Source: a virus. From it: a stretch of DNA of 51,203 nt. Where the stretch lies: positions 1-51,203 of the IMG/VR virus record IMGVR_UViG_3300042868_000678; one strand, given 5' to 3'. The notes beneath the pieces were generated by a model. That model was not told the DNA's origin. It saw nothing but the letters and a program-made list of their open reading frames with translations, and searched no databases. The translations under genes and the position numbers were made by a program. This document shows, piece after piece, positions 1 through 10,400 of this stretch; the first letter of the stretch is position 1, and every line of letters begins with the position of its first letter.

Positions 1-186
1 ATATCCTGCTATTGAACCAACAGCAAAACCTGTTGCAGCACTTACCCTTAATACCCCACTAAAATTACTTGTACCAGTTACTTCTAATTTATAACTACCA
101 CTAGGTGCTGCTCCTATTCCTACGTTGTTAGATGCGTCAGTTAGTATTGCTAAAGGGATTGTACCCAGTTTTTGTGTAACACCCAT
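1..186 (-). CDS. Tail fibre protein, N-terminal fragment (cut by window edge)
   Basis: The ATG at 186-184 opens a frame that runs off the left edge of the window, giving 62 codons. The peptide begins MGVTQKLGTIPLAIL and contains NVGIGAAPSGSYKLEVTG, a variant of the GIGT-x-P-x-x-KLxV signature common in beta-rich phage fibre shafts; the neighbouring 188-1318 and 1330-5925 genes carry the same kind of repeat. It starts one base after the stop of the 376-residue fibre gene, so it is probably translated from the same late message. The fragment is too short to show a receptor-binding or chaperone domain. A tail fibre or fibre-tip role is inferred from the repeat and the neighbourhood. Confidence 0.6.
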   Translation of the reverse strand, partial: MGVTQKLGTIPLAILTDASNNVGIGAAPSGSYKLEVTGTSNFSGVLRVSAATGFAVGSIAGY

Positions 187-187
187 A

Positions 188-1318
188 TTATTTGTTTTTT
201 AACTCGTTTATTTGAGATTGTAATGATGTGATTAATGCTTGTTGCTCTTGTACTGCTTTAACTAAAGCTGATGTAATAGCTTGATAATCTAAACCAATAA
301 ATGTTTTATCGCCATTTATATTTTCACAATATGCTTGAGGAATAAAATCTTTTACTTCTTGTGCAATAAATCCTAAATGCTTATCAACAGATTCTTCTTC
401 ATCTATCATTCTATAAAGAGTAGGTTTTAAACCTAATATAGCAGAAAGTCCAATAGTAGATTGTTCAAAATCTTTCTTTTTATTTACATCAGATAAAGGA
501 GTAAAAACTCCAGTAGTAGGACTAATATTAGCTTTTGAAACACCTTGATAACCAAAATAAAAATTAGCATCTCCACCATTAACTAAATTCCATACTTGAT
601 TTCCTGTATTAATTAAAGAAAGTCCTTCATTATGACTATTTGCTGATTGTTTTATTTGTACTTGACCCCCACTTGTGATAACCATTCTATAAGCAGATGC
701 ATTATTATCATAAACTATAAATCCTAAAGTATCACTACCAATAATAAAGTTTCTAAAACTTGTTGGTGCAAAATTCATATAAGCATCAGTAGTACCACCT
801 ATTGATAATTTTGTAGTAGGACTTGTTGTACCAATACCTAAATTTCCTGATGCATTTATTGTAACTCTTGTAACATTATTTGTACCAAATCTTAATATAT
901 TATTTGCATTATCTCCTTCAATGTAATTATTACCACCTCCAAAACCTACATAACCAGTTGCAGATAATACTATACTATTACTAAATGTAGCTAAACCTGT
1001 TGAGGATATGGTCAATCTTCTTGAACCTCCAGCACCAAATACTAAATTACCAGATGCGTTATTATTCCAAATTGATAAACCATCTGCATCTCTGCCGTCA
1101 TAACCAATATCTCCTATTTGAGTACCTGCTGAGTTTCTAAATGCTATATAATTATCTACACCTGTTGGAGTTAATCTTAATACTTCTCCACTTCCAGTAA
1201 TAGTTGTAGTAGAACCATCATCTTGTATTAAGCTATTGCCTATGGTAGTTCCATTTGCTTTTAGTACATAGTTGGTGGTAGTCAAAGGTGCTGTGGCAAG
1301 TATGGTATTTAATGACAT
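188..1318 (-). CDS. Tail fibre/spike with C-terminal S74 intramolecular chaperone
   Basis: This 376-residue protein is probably a trimeric fibre or spike. The first about 270 residues are beta-type repeats rich in Gly, Asn and Thr, including GNLGIGTTSPTTKLSIGG. From about residue 276 the sequence matches the Peptidase_S74 (endosialidase-type) chaperone: SDVNKKKDF, LKPTLYRM, the hallmark HLGFIAQEV, IGLDYQAI and a final coiled coil (VQEQQALITSLQSQI). In this family the chaperone trimerises the fibre and cleaves itself off at the Ser of the SD motif, here S276. The usual SDxRLK is replaced by SDVNKKK, but the Ser-Asp and later lysines remain. The gene lies between two other fibre genes. Which glycan or receptor is bound cannot be read from the sequence. 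Confidence 0.8.
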   Translation of the reverse strand: MSLNTILATAPLTTTNYVLKANGTTIGNSLIQDDGSTTTITGSGEVLRLTPTGVDNYIAFRNSAGTQIGDIGYDGRDADGLSIWNNNASGNLVFGAGGSRRLTISSTGLATFSNSIVLSATGYVGFGGGNNYIEGDNANNILRFGTNNVTRVTINASGNLGIGTTSPTTKLSIGGTTDAYMNFAPTSFRNFIIGSDTLGFIVYDNNASAYRMVITSGGQVQIKQSANSHNEGLSLINTGNQVWNLVNGGDANFYFGYQGVSKANISPTTGVFTPLSDVNKKKDFEQSTIGLSAILGLKPTLYRMIDEEESVDKHLGFIAQEVKDFIPQAYCENINGDKTFIGLDYQAITSALVKAVQEQQALITSLQSQINELKNK

Positions 1319-1329
1319 TTTTTATTCTT

Positions 1330-4300
1330 TTATATTTGTTCTACAATTGGTTCAATTGTTTCAGCTGGTTCAGCTGGTTCAGTTGTTTCAGTTGGCTCAA
1401 TTGGTTTTAATGGTTCCACTATTACCTTACCATTTTCATCTGTTATATCTGTATCCATAATAAATTCGTCTTTTCTTTCACCTATTACCATCCAAGATAT
1501 TTCATCTGTTGAATTTGCATTTTGACTTTCTATGTAAATAATATTACCAATAACCTTTCCTTTGACTAAATCCCAACCACTTTCATTTGTTGTAAAACAT
1601 TGTACTTCTCTACATAATGCTTCAAATGTTCCATCAGTCATAGTAGATATTTCGTCTATATTAGCTTGAGCTTTACCGTTTACTAAGGTAAGTTTGCCTC
1701 TATAAATCAAATCTGCTTGAGGTGATTCAACACTAGTATGACGTAAATTATGTGTTTCTTTTAAATTTGAAAGGGGATGTGGAATTAAAAATGATTTTGA
1801 AGAAGCAGAGAAAGCACCTGCTACAACCACATTACCATTGTTAGCAATTGTCATTCTAGCACCAAAACCATCAGCATTGAAACTATAATATATAGTTCCT
1901 GCTGTAGCACCTGCTGAGCTTTGCCAACTAAATTTACCATTACCTGCATTGTAATCACTTGTTCCATATCCTGAAGTTCCCCATTGTATATTTCCTACAA
2001 AACCACTTGAACCTAAAATAAGTGTACCGTATGTTGTTGTATTTCCACTAGAGTCAATTTTTACTTTATCTGTACCTGCTATAGAAAGGTATATTTCTGA
2101 ACCGCCTATTGCTATTGGCTGATAAGACCCAAAAAAAGTATTATTTACACCGAATATAGTGCTTCTACCTGAACTAAAAGTTCCTCCATTATCTATTCTA
2201 ACTCCGTAAGCAGTTCCACCAAAAGCTGCTGAAGTACCATTTGCACTATTATATACTTGAAATTTTTGGCTTGGGCTGACACCAACACCAAACTGACCTG
2301 ATGAATTTATTCTTGCAGCCTCAACGAGAGTTTGTCTTGTACTACCTGAGCCTACTGATGGAGCTGTTGAAAATATAATATTAGATGTAGCACCATTACC
2401 TGTTCCTAAACCTGCACTTATATAAACAGCTCCACCTTCATTATTAGTACCTGTTGTAGAATCTGCACCTTTTAAAGTTAATGCAGGAGCACTACCTAAT
2501 GTACTTTGGTTCATACCAATAGTAGTAGCTGTATCCCCACCAAATGATAATCTAAAACTTGGAGCTGTTGTTCCAATTCCAATTAAACCATTACCTTGGA
2601 TTCTCATTATAGTGCTAGTAGTATGAGCACTATTATAAAACGAATGGAAATCCATATAAGTATATGGACTTGTAAATGACATTCCAATAGCACCTACTAC
2701 ATTACCACTATCGTGCCAAATAATATTTTTCTTGTAGTTTGCACTTCCACCCCAAGATGGCATCTCCATCTTAATATAGTTAACATCAGCACTAGTTGAT
2801 GGATAATATATACTTAAAGGAGAAGTTGCATTAGTTGTTCCAATACCAACATTCCCTGCAGTAGTTATTCTCATTCTTTCTACAGCTGTATTTAATGAAC
2901 TACCAGCAGTTCCAACAGGAGCAGTATAAAAAGTTAAATCACCACCAACTCCTGTTCCTGTACCTTGTCCTCCCTGTATTCTAAATTCAGCACCAGCTAT
3001 GTTTGTTCCACTACCATCTGTACCTTCTATTATTGCAGTTTGTGGGGTAGCTGATGACTGACCATTACCAATGAAAAGACTTGTACCATCATCATAAATT
3101 AAGCCATTACCAATTGTATTTGTTCCAGTAAATTTAGCGTGATAACCACTTGTACCACTACCACCAATACCACTATAAGCTCCTACTGAATAAGAGTAAG
3201 CATAAACTACTACTATATCATTTAATTGACAAGCTGTTGCTAATATTATACTTGTACCATTGGTTGCAGTATATTCTGATTGAGCTAGATTAGAACCATT
3301 ATAAAACACATCTATTAATCCTTGTGTATATGTTACTGTGAATGTTGTCTGAGCAGCTGTGGCTGTGAAGGTTGTTATTGTTCTTAGTGCATTGGTTGGT
3401 AAGAATGCAGTGAGGTAGTTATCAATTTCAACAATATTACCAGCAGCCAAAGGAGCTGTCATAACTACTGTTGTACCATCTGTTGCTGTATAATCTACAC
3501 CATTTACAAACTTAACACCATTCACAAATACATCTATCATTCCAAGGTTGTAACCATTGGTTACAGTGAATGTTGTTTGACTTGCTGTGGCAGTAAAAAC
3601 TTCAACACTTCTTGCTGAAGAGCTTGCAAATCCAGAAGATCCAGAAGACCCTGAAGATCCACTTGTTCCACTTGTACCTGATGATCCTGCAGTTCCTGTT
3701 CCACCTGCTGTTCCTGAAGAACCAGATGTTCCTGTTGCTCCACTTGAACCACTTGTTGCACTGGTACCACTTGATCCAGATGTGCCTGATGTAGCAGAAG
3801 TTCCAGATGAACCATCACTACCTGCTGTACCTGACGTACCTGCAGTGGCTGATGTTCCACTAGATCCAGAGGTGCCACTTGTTCCACTTGTTGCAGATGT
3901 GCCACTAGACCCATCTGTACCACTAGTTCCTGATGTTCCACTACTTGCTGATGTACCACTTGATGCTGATGTACCAGAACTTCCAGAAGTTCCACTAGAT
4001 CCATCAGTTCCAGACGAGCCATCTGTACCACTTGTTCCACTTGATGCAGAAGTTCCACTAGATGCAGATGTTCCACTGCTTCCAGAGGTTCCACTTGATC
4101 CATCAGTGCCAGATGAACCATCAGTACCAGATGATCCATTAGTTCCACTTGTTGCACTAGAACCACTAGAGCCACTTGTACCACTAGACCCATCCCCTCC
4201 ACTCGCACCATCTAAGTTAACAGACCAAGCAGAATAAGTTCCACTACCCACTGTTCTAGTTGGTGCTGCGAATGATAAAGAACCTGTTGCTGGATTATAA

Positions 4301-5925
4301 GCTGTAACCTCACACTCTTGGAAGTTATTAGCGTCATAAACCACAATGATAGATTGAGCTACTGTATATGCTAATTGAGTACCTACAGTTATTGTTCCTG
4401 CATTACCCAATGTAAATGTTGTTGTTGATGTTGTGGCATATCTGTCACCTGAAAGACCTGCTGTTCCACTAGATCCTGAAGTTCCACTTGATCCATCTGT
4501 ACCAGCTGTACCAGACGATCCACTTGTTCCAGAGCTAGCTGATGTTCCTGATGATCCATCAGTACCAGTAGTTCCACTCGTACCACTTGATGCACTTGTT
4601 CCAGAAGAACCATCTGTTCCACTAGTGCCACTAGAGGCTGATGTTCCTGAAGAGCCAGCTGTTCCATTTGTACCACTTGTTCCAGATGATCCGTCTGTAC
4701 CTGAACTACCATCAGTGCCACTAGAGCCATCTGTTCCAGATGTACCACTAGTTCCTGAAGAAGCACTTGTACCACTAGTTGCTGATGTACCTGAGCTACC
4801 ACTAGTTGCAGATGTTCCACTAGAACCTGATGTTCCAGAAGAAGCTGATGTACCAGATGAACCATCAGTTCCACTAGATCCACTTGATCCACTAGATGCT
4901 GAGGTTCCACTTGACCCACTTGTACCTGATCCACCAGATGTTCCAGAAGAGCCAGATGTACCAGCATCTCCTGATGTTCCACTTGACGCAGAGGTTCCAC
5001 TAGTTCCTGAAGAACCAGCAGTTCCAGATGAGCCAGATGTTCCACTAGAGCCACTAGCCCCTGCTGAGCTTTTAAGTAGGGCTACAGAGGGGCTAATTTT
5101 TATGTATACAGGAAGTATTCCTGTTAAAGGTTGTATGTCTGTTAAGTTTCCAGGTGCTGCTGGATCGAAGTATAATATATCTCCAACACTACCAACAGTG
5201 ATGTTTAAATCATTCACTATTCTTCCTAAAGGTCTAACTCTTAGATTTCCTTGTTCTGGTGTATTAACAGATGTCACTATACCAGCAATGCTCATTAAAT
5301 CATTTTCTGTAGTTCCTGTTACTTTGACAAACTGCCCACTAGAATTTATCTTAACAAAGTCTCCTTCATTGAAGGCTGCGTAAATAGTTGAATTAATGTC
5401 TAAAGAAAAGAAGTCTGTAAGATAGTTTCTGAAGCGAAATCTACCAGTGATGTCATTGAACCAGTTGGTTAAATCTCCTATTTGAGATCTAATCTGTTCT
5501 GTTGGTGTGATGATGGGAAGACCATCCAAGCCTATATTAAAGAACAATCCTGTAAAACCTTCCACAGGAAAGTTATTACCCATTCCTGAGTTGTCTGTAA
5601 CAAGATTGTAAAGATCAACATCCTCAATAACAATAGTGCATGATGTCCCTGCTGGGTTTACGCTTGTTATAGATTGAATTCTATAAGCGTAACCATTAGG
5701 AAGACCAAACCACATTCCTGCTACTAAGTTGCTAGCATTATAAAGAAGTTGGGGGGTTGTATCGTAAGAGCTGGTTTCTTGGGGTAGTACTGTAAGAGTA
5801 CAAGTAAAAATAAATGGAGAGCCATCCCAAGGGGACAACGCATTACTATACGTAGAAGTTGTGCTTGTAGACCCAAAGTTGATACTTGCAGGAATACAAA
5901 TTGGTGGGGTTATTAAACTCGCCAT
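1330..5925 (-). CDS. Giant collagen-like tail fibre (1531 aa)
   Basis: A long fibre with clear modules. Residues 1-285 form a unique N-terminal region, probably the virion-attachment part. Residues about 290-492 and 577-760 are collagen-like Gly-X-Y tracts built from GSS, GTS, GTD and GTA triplets. Between them lies an 85-residue domain opening with GDRYATTSTTTFTLGN that recurs in two other fibres of this window. Residues about 775-905 hold two tandem copies of a beta domain (QTTFTVT, then IDVF-NG). The rest is GIGTT-type shaft repeats. The C-terminus has SKSFLIPHPL and LRHTSVESPQADL, resembling C-terminal fibre domains of the 'SFxIxHP' kind, and ends in a Pro-Glu-Thr repeat tail. There is no S74 chaperone. 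It is probably the longest adhesion fibre and starts eight bases after the 453-residue fibre gene. Confidence 0.75.
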   Translation of the reverse strand: MASLITPPICIPASINFGSTSTTSTYSNALSPWDGSPFIFTCTLTVLPQETSSYDTTPQLLYNASNLVAGMWFGLPNGYAYRIQSITSVNPAGTSCTIVIEDVDLYNLVTDNSGMGNNFPVEGFTGLFFNIGLDGLPIITPTEQIRSQIGDLTNWFNDITGRFRFRNYLTDFFSLDINSTIYAAFNEGDFVKINSSGQFVKVTGTTENDLMSIAGIVTSVNTPEQGNLRVRPLGRIVNDLNITVGSVGDILYFDPAAPGNLTDIQPLTGILPVYIKISPSVALLKSSAGASGSSGTSGSSGTAGSSGTSGTSASSGTSGDAGTSGSSGTSGGSGTSGSSGTSASSGSSGSSGTDGSSGTSASSGTSGSSGTSATSGSSGTSATSGTSASSGTSGTSGTDGSSGTDGSSGTDGSSGTSGTNGTAGSSGTSASSGTSGTDGSSGTSASSGTSGTTGTDGSSGTSASSGTSGSSGTAGTDGSSGTSGSSGTAGLSGDRYATTSTTTFTLGNAGTITVGTQLAYTVAQSIIVVYDANNFQECEVTAYNPATGSLSFAAPTRTVGSGTYSAWSVNLDGASGGDGSSGTSGSSGSSATSGTNGSSGTDGSSGTDGSSGTSGSSGTSASSGTSASSGTSGTDGSSGTDGSSGTSGSSGTSASSGTSASSGTSGTSGTDGSSGTSATSGTSGTSGSSGTSATAGTSGTAGSDGSSGTSATSGTSGSSGTSATSGSSGATGTSGSSGTAGGTGTAGSSGTSGTSGSSGSSGSSGFASSSARSVEVFTATASQTTFTVTNGYNLGMIDVFVNGVKFVNGVDYTATDGTTVVMTAPLAAGNIVEIDNYLTAFLPTNALRTITTFTATAAQTTFTVTYTQGLIDVFYNGSNLAQSEYTATNGTSIILATACQLNDIVVVYAYSYSVGAYSGIGGSGTSGYHAKFTGTNTIGNGLIYDDGTSLFIGNGQSSATPQTAIIEGTDGSGTNIAGAEFRIQGGQGTGTGVGGDLTFYTAPVGTAGSSLNTAVERMRITTAGNVGIGTTNATSPLSIYYPSTSADVNYIKMEMPSWGGSANYKKNIIWHDSGNVVGAIGMSFTSPYTYMDFHSFYNSAHTTSTIMRIQGNGLIGIGTTAPSFRLSFGGDTATTIGMNQSTLGSAPALTLKGADSTTGTNNEGGAVYISAGLGTGNGATSNIIFSTAPSVGSGSTRQTLVEAARINSSGQFGVGVSPSQKFQVYNSANGTSAAFGGTAYGVRIDNGGTFSSGRSTIFGVNNTFFGSYQPIAIGGSEIYLSIAGTDKVKIDSSGNTTTYGTLILGSSGFVGNIQWGTSGYGTSDYNAGNGKFSWQSSAGATAGTIYYSFNADGFGARMTIANNGNVVVAGAFSASSKSFLIPHPLSNLKETHNLRHTSVESPQADLIYRGKLTLVNGKAQANIDEISTMTDGTFEALCREVQCFTTNESGWDLVKGKVIGNIIYIESQNANSTDEISWMVIGERKDEFIMDTDITDENGKVIVEPLKPIEPTETTEPAEPAETIEPIVEQI
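3640..4200 (-). repeat. Collagen-like Gly-X-Y coding repeat, second block
   Basis: A nine-base-phased repeat encodes GSS/GTS/GTD triplets in the 1531-residue fibre. The repeat leaves open frames on both strands; these encode Val-Pro or Leu-Val-rich peptides and are not genes. Confidence 0.8.
4450..5060 (-). repeat. Collagen-like Gly-X-Y coding repeat, first block
   Basis: The first of two Gly-X-Y blocks in the 1531-residue fibre, separated from the other by the GDRY-type beta domain. It has the same GSS/GTS triplets and similar codon strings as the repeats near 6.3-7.1 kb and 44.0-45.0 kb, so it could support recombination between fibre genes. Confidence 0.8.
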
Positions 5926-5933
5926 GTTTCATT

Positions 5934-7295
5934 TTAAACTTTTGCTAAGAAATAAAGAGTCAGTGTGGAACTACCTGTTGAACTATATCCTGCATTTGTA
6001 GGATTCAAACTGTAGAAAGTCATTCCTGTATATGTGCTATTTTGGAACATTGAATAGTTACCTGTGGTATTTCCTACAAAAGTTCTTGTAAGCACTACAG
6101 TGTTATTTACACCACTTGTGTAAGCACCCACAATAACATTTCCTAATGGTTGTGTGATATCAAATATTGTTGCAGAAGTAACAGTGAATGCCCATCCTGG
6201 AGCACCAATCAAATTAGCTCCATTAGGATCTGTAGCACTAGCTACAGTAGATAACAATCCATTACTAGTATTAATTACAATAGTGTACACTTCTAATGTT
6301 CCTATTGCTGTAGCACCAGACGTACCAGATGATCCTGTTCCACCACTAGTACCTGTTGTACCAGCAGTTCCACTTGAACCATCAGTTCCAGTTGTACCAG
6401 CAGTACCACTAGACGCACTTGTACCAGCAGTTCCACTTGTACCTGCTGTTCCACTAGAGCCAGATGTGCCAGACGTACCACTTGATCCATCAGTACCATT
6501 GGTTCCACTAGAACCACTTGTTGCAGATGACCCACTAGTACCACTTGAACCATTGGTTCCAGAACTTCCTGAAGTACCTGAGCTACCGTCACCACCACTT
6601 GCACCATCTAGATTAATAACCCAAGAGCTATATGTTCCAGATCCTACAGTGCGTGTAGGAGCAGCAAATACTAACAATCCTGTAATACTATCATAACTTA
6701 CCACTTCACATTCTTGGAAGTTATTAACGTTATATGTAATGATGATAGACTGTACAGGAGTGTATGCAAGTCCTGTTCCTACAGTCATACTTCCACTATT
6801 ACCTAATGTAAAAGAGTTAGTTGATGTTGTTCTATATCTATCTCCTGAAAGACCACTAGATCCACTAGAGCCACTAGAAGCAGCTGTACCAGCTGTACCT
6901 GTAAGACCACTAGAGCCTGATGTACCTGCAGAACCACTTGTTCCTGTAGAACCAGAAGTTCCACTTGTACCCTTTACACCACTAGAACCAGAGCTTCCTG
7001 ATGTGCCACTAGTACCAGACCTACCACTAGATCCACTTGTACCACTAGCACCTGATGTGCCAGCAGTTCCAGATCTACCACTAGAGCCACTAGATCCTGA
7101 AGTTCCACTAGCACCAGATGTACCAGAAGAACCAAACAAACCTGCACCACATACAGCAGCATCAAGTTTCTCAATAATTGTTTCGAGATTGTCGTTGGTA
7201 TTAATACCAGAGCATATTAAGTTAGGGCCTTCGTAGAATACGCAGGTCGAATCCAATATAACTGGACAAGGGGTTGCAGAGCAAGTAACGTTCAT
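5934..7295 (-). CDS. Collagen-like tail fibre (453 aa)
   Basis: This is the first gene of the leftmost fibre cassette, directly behind a promoter-like sequence. Residues 1-52 form a Cys-containing anchor with YEGPNLICSGINTNDNLE, closely matching the N-terminus of the 560-residue fibre at 43483-45165, so both probably dock on the same virion partner. Residues about 53-150 and 232-328 are GSS/GTS collagen-like triplets. The domain between them starts GDRYRTTSTNSFTLGN and is shared with two other fibres. Residues 329-453 form a unique beta-rich C-terminal head, which is the likely receptor-binding end. No S74 chaperone is present, so trimerisation must rely on the head or on another protein. The fibre call is firm from composition and context; the ligand is unknown. 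Confidence 0.75.
   Translation of the reverse strand: MNVTCSATPCPVILDSTCVFYEGPNLICSGINTNDNLETIIEKLDAAVCGAGLFGSSGTSGASGTSGSSGSSGRSGTAGTSGASGTSGSSGRSGTSGTSGSSGSSGVKGTSGTSGSTGTSGSAGTSGSSGLTGTAGTAASSGSSGSSGLSGDRYRTTSTNSFTLGNSGSMTVGTGLAYTPVQSIIITYNVNNFQECEVVSYDSITGLLVFAAPTRTVGSGTYSSWVINLDGASGGDGSSGTSGSSGTNGSSGTSGSSATSGSSGTNGTDGSSGTSGTSGSSGTAGTSGTAGTSASSGTAGTTGTDGSSGTAGTTGTSGGTGSSGTSGATAIGTLEVYTIVINTSNGLLSTVASATDPNGANLIGAPGWAFTVTSATIFDITQPLGNVIVGAYTSGVNNTVVLTRTFVGNTTGNYSMFQNSTYTGMTFYSLNPTNAGYSSTGSSTLTLYFLAKV
6300..6600 (-). repeat. Collagen-like coding repeat in the 453-aa fibre, C-terminal block
   Basis: Gly-X-Y coding repeat (GSS, GTS, GTA, GTD triplets). The codon strings resemble those of the 1531- and 560-residue fibres. 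The opposite strand shows spurious open frames. Confidence 0.75.
6850..7135 (-). repeat. Collagen-like coding repeat in the 453-aa fibre, N-terminal block
   Basis: Gly-X-Y coding repeat ([12 protein letters not shown] triplets) directly after the N-terminal anchor and before the GDRY-type domain. Confidence 0.75.
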
Positions 7296-7342
7296 AGTGA
7301 TAATGTGTTATGTGTAATCTATTGATATACAAAGAAGTGCAT

Positions 7343-7375
7343 CAAACTTATAGAATGTGCACTAATTGTAGCAAA
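7343..7375 (-). promoter_or_regulatory. Bacteroidota-type promoter of the fibre cassette
   Basis: Read on the minus strand, TTTG (7375-7372) is followed after 21 nt by TAAGTTTG (7350-7343). This is an exact match to the Bacteroidota primary sigma consensus TTTG-N(19-21)-TAnnTTTG. Transcription would start near 7336, leaving a leader of about 40 nt before the ATG of the 453-residue fibre at 7295. The 152-bp spacer at 7296-7447 is otherwise AT-rich and contains no gene. Confidence 0.65.
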
Positions 7376-7407
7376 AATAGTGAATTTAATTTATTTTCAA
7401 TGAGTTA

Positions 7408-7428
7408 TAAAAATTATTCCTACATAAT
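7408..7428 (-). terminator. Possible weak AT-rich terminator after the 1668-aa gene
   Basis: On the minus strand the 5-bp stem ATTAT/ATAAT (7428-7424 and 7417-7413) with a 6-nt loop is followed by TTTTTAT. The stem is weak. The position, just past the 1668-residue gene and before the fibre promoter, is what makes it plausible. Confidence 0.25.
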
Positions 7429-7447
7429 ATAGCAATAACTATACTGT

Positions 7448-10400
7448 TTATTTACCAAATGGTTTAGCTTCAGATTGTGCTTTCATGCCAAGGTCTTTAG
7501 CTACATCTGGATAGAACATTAATAATATTGCATCCACCTGTGAAGCTATGGGGAATCCTTTTAATGCATACTTAATCACTTGGTTTTTCTTGGCTAGCTC
7601 TTCATCCCCTACACCTAGAGCATACATTTCTGTACCAAAGTTTAGGAATAGCTTCTTGAAGTTATCTAAGTAACTTATTGCTGGGAAGATACCTGATGTG
7701 GTTAGGCTTAAGAATGATGTTGGATTGTAGAAATAAGCAACCTCATCTCTAATCTTATCCATCACTCTAAGCATATACTTATATCTATTCTTTGTGGCTT
7801 TGTCATCATCATCATCATCTGGCTGTGCAACTTTAGCTCCTATGATTAATGTAGACAATGCAAGATAGAACATGAAATCTGTCATTTGATTACGTATGTT
7901 ACTACTAACCAATTCTACAAACTCACCTTCTGTCATCCTTAGTTCTTTACCTGTATCTTTTTCATAGTCAGATCTTTTTGATTCATAAAGTCTCTTTATT
8001 TGATCGACAAACTTTTGGTCATCTCCTTTTATAGAACTCATTAAGCTATCAACAGAACCCATAAAGTCTTCTGTTAGAAGTCTGAACATGTTTCTAGTTC
8101 TACCCCACTCATAAGCTTCTGTAGCTGAGTTATATTTTAAGTTACCAAATCTTACATCTACAAGTCTTGGTATCCAGTTCTTGAACACCATGAATGACTT
8201 ACCATATATATTTAAGTTAATCTTTCTAAGGTCATCCTCAGATAGATTACCTAATGCATCCTTAGTGATAGCCTGTACCTTTCTTCTAAGTTCAATCACA
8301 CTATCAGACTTTCTATCTAAGCCATCCACTACAAGCTCATTACCTTCAACTCTAGCTAGTTTTAAAAAGCCTTTCTCATCAATTAATCTCTTTACTTCTG
8401 TATCAAACTTTTCTTTTAATTGACTTCTTTCTTCAGCTGTACCTGTAAACATATTAGCAAACTCTGGCTGTTTCTTAAGATATTCTCTTACATTAAACAC
8501 CTTACCATCTTCTACAATAGAGTTCTCTAGATAACTAAAGAAGTTAATAGACTGCACATATTGATCTCCAGTTCTCATCAAAATCATTAAGAAGTCTTGT
8601 ATTCCTTCTTGACTAAACTTACTAACAGATAATTGCTTAGCAAGAATGTTGTTGTAGTTTTCTGTCAAAGGTTGAAAGTATTGAAGAGCTCCAACATATT
8701 TCTTAGAGTCTATTCCATTCATCTTTTGAGCCATCATAAACTCATTACGTACAAAGTCTGCCTTTGTGAAGAATTTACCAGCATTGATATAACTTTGGAA
8801 GCTACCTCCCAAGAAGTTTGATAATGCTGAGATAGGATTTAATCCTAATGTCTTCATTTGGAATACAGTATTTAACTGTGTGATTGTCTTGTTCAAAGAT
8901 ATCTGAGCATCATCATAGTCTTCAGTAAATATCTTTCTACCTAATACTTTGTTTGCTCTCTTACCAAAGTTTGCTATACCTCCTAATAACTGATCAAAGT
9001 TTTCACTCTCTACATACTTCTGACCATATACAATAGCTGCCATCATGTCTCTTACAAGCTTAGTGTTGTCAGAGTTGTCTGATGTAGTTTCAAGTGTACC
9101 ATCAGGTCTATATTTAGTTTTACCAAAGTAGGATGTCTTTATGGCTTCTTTGTTTGACTCAACCTTAATAATTACATTTAACTGGTGCTCAATGTTACTT
9201 AAATACTCATAACGAATGGCCATGTTATTTAACAGAGTCATGTTTCTGAACAAGTCTTCACTTGCTTCTTCTACAGTTTCTCTAGTGAAATATTTAGGAA
9301 TAGAATATACTGGCTCTTTAGTAATAGGATCTATCTCACCATAACCTACGTCTCCTTCTGTGATAGTTATGTTTCTTAACAAAGACTCACCAAGTTTATA
9401 CTCACCACCCATTACAATCTTCTCTGTAAGACTCTTTCTTACAAATGGTAAAAACACCCTAGCATCTCTACTATTAATATATTTGATTCCCACTAGATAT
9501 TCATTTCTACCTTTAATATAATCAAAGAACTCTTTAGCAGGTTTGTTCTCTGGTTTGTTAAGTTCTTTCCATGCTTCAGACTCCCATCTCTCCGCCTTGG
9601 GAAACTTACTAACAAACTCATACAATAACCAACCAGGAGAATCAGTTGTTGATGTATTGTATAAAGCATTAACATCAGCAACCTCTCTCTTCTTCTCTTT
9701 GTTTATACTTTCTTCATCACCAAATCTAGGTTTATCTTCTATTCTCTTAAATTCTTTTTCCTTCTGTTCTTTTAAGAATTCATTATACTTTGATACATCA
9801 ATGTTATCTCTAACCCATTGTGTATCTTTCTCAGCAATCTTACTCTTCAAAGTTTCGTAGAACTCAGAACTAAACTCATTTATTAATTCATTCTTGTTCT
9901 TCTTCTTGATAATATCAAAGTAGTTTTTGTTTGTAAGCCCCTTAGACTTAGCCCACTTATCATACTTCTCTTTAATAGCTAAAAGTTTGTTTCCTTGTTC
10001 TGACGTTTCAATAGACGCAAGACCAAAGGCTCTGTTAGCCATCTTATATAAAATCTCAGCAGACTTAAGCTGTATTACAGACGTAGAGTTAAATAACTTA
10101 CTAAATCCTTTAATAACCTTCTCAGGTTTTAATAAGTCCATAACGTTTACATCTTTTGCAATAACATTCTCAGCAAAGTCTTTTCTTACTTCTTCAAGAT
10201 CTGCTTCTAACTCATTTGCACTTTCTGCAGTGTCTCTAATGTCTTGCCACAATGCTTGATCTTTCTCAGACAAGTCTTTCTTGAACAAAGACTTTAAGTC
10301 TGTTGCCAAAGATGTATAAACCATCAGAGAGGTTTCATAAGATAGGATTCTATCAGATAGGTCATTCTTTTGTTTATCTGTAAATGCTCCTGGATCTTTA

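Noticed and set aside
3640-5060. CRISPR-like array from regularly spaced repeats
   Set aside because: The repeats are short coding triplets without unique spacers and lie inside one long reading frame.
3561-5383. Long open frames on both strands, rich in Val-Pro or Leu-Val, over the collagen-like repeats
   Set aside because: They are out-of-frame readings of the nine-base-phased Gly-X-Y repeat. The Gly-Ser-Thr frame is continuous with well-formed domains on either side. The same applies to frames at 6154-7236 and 43676-45034.
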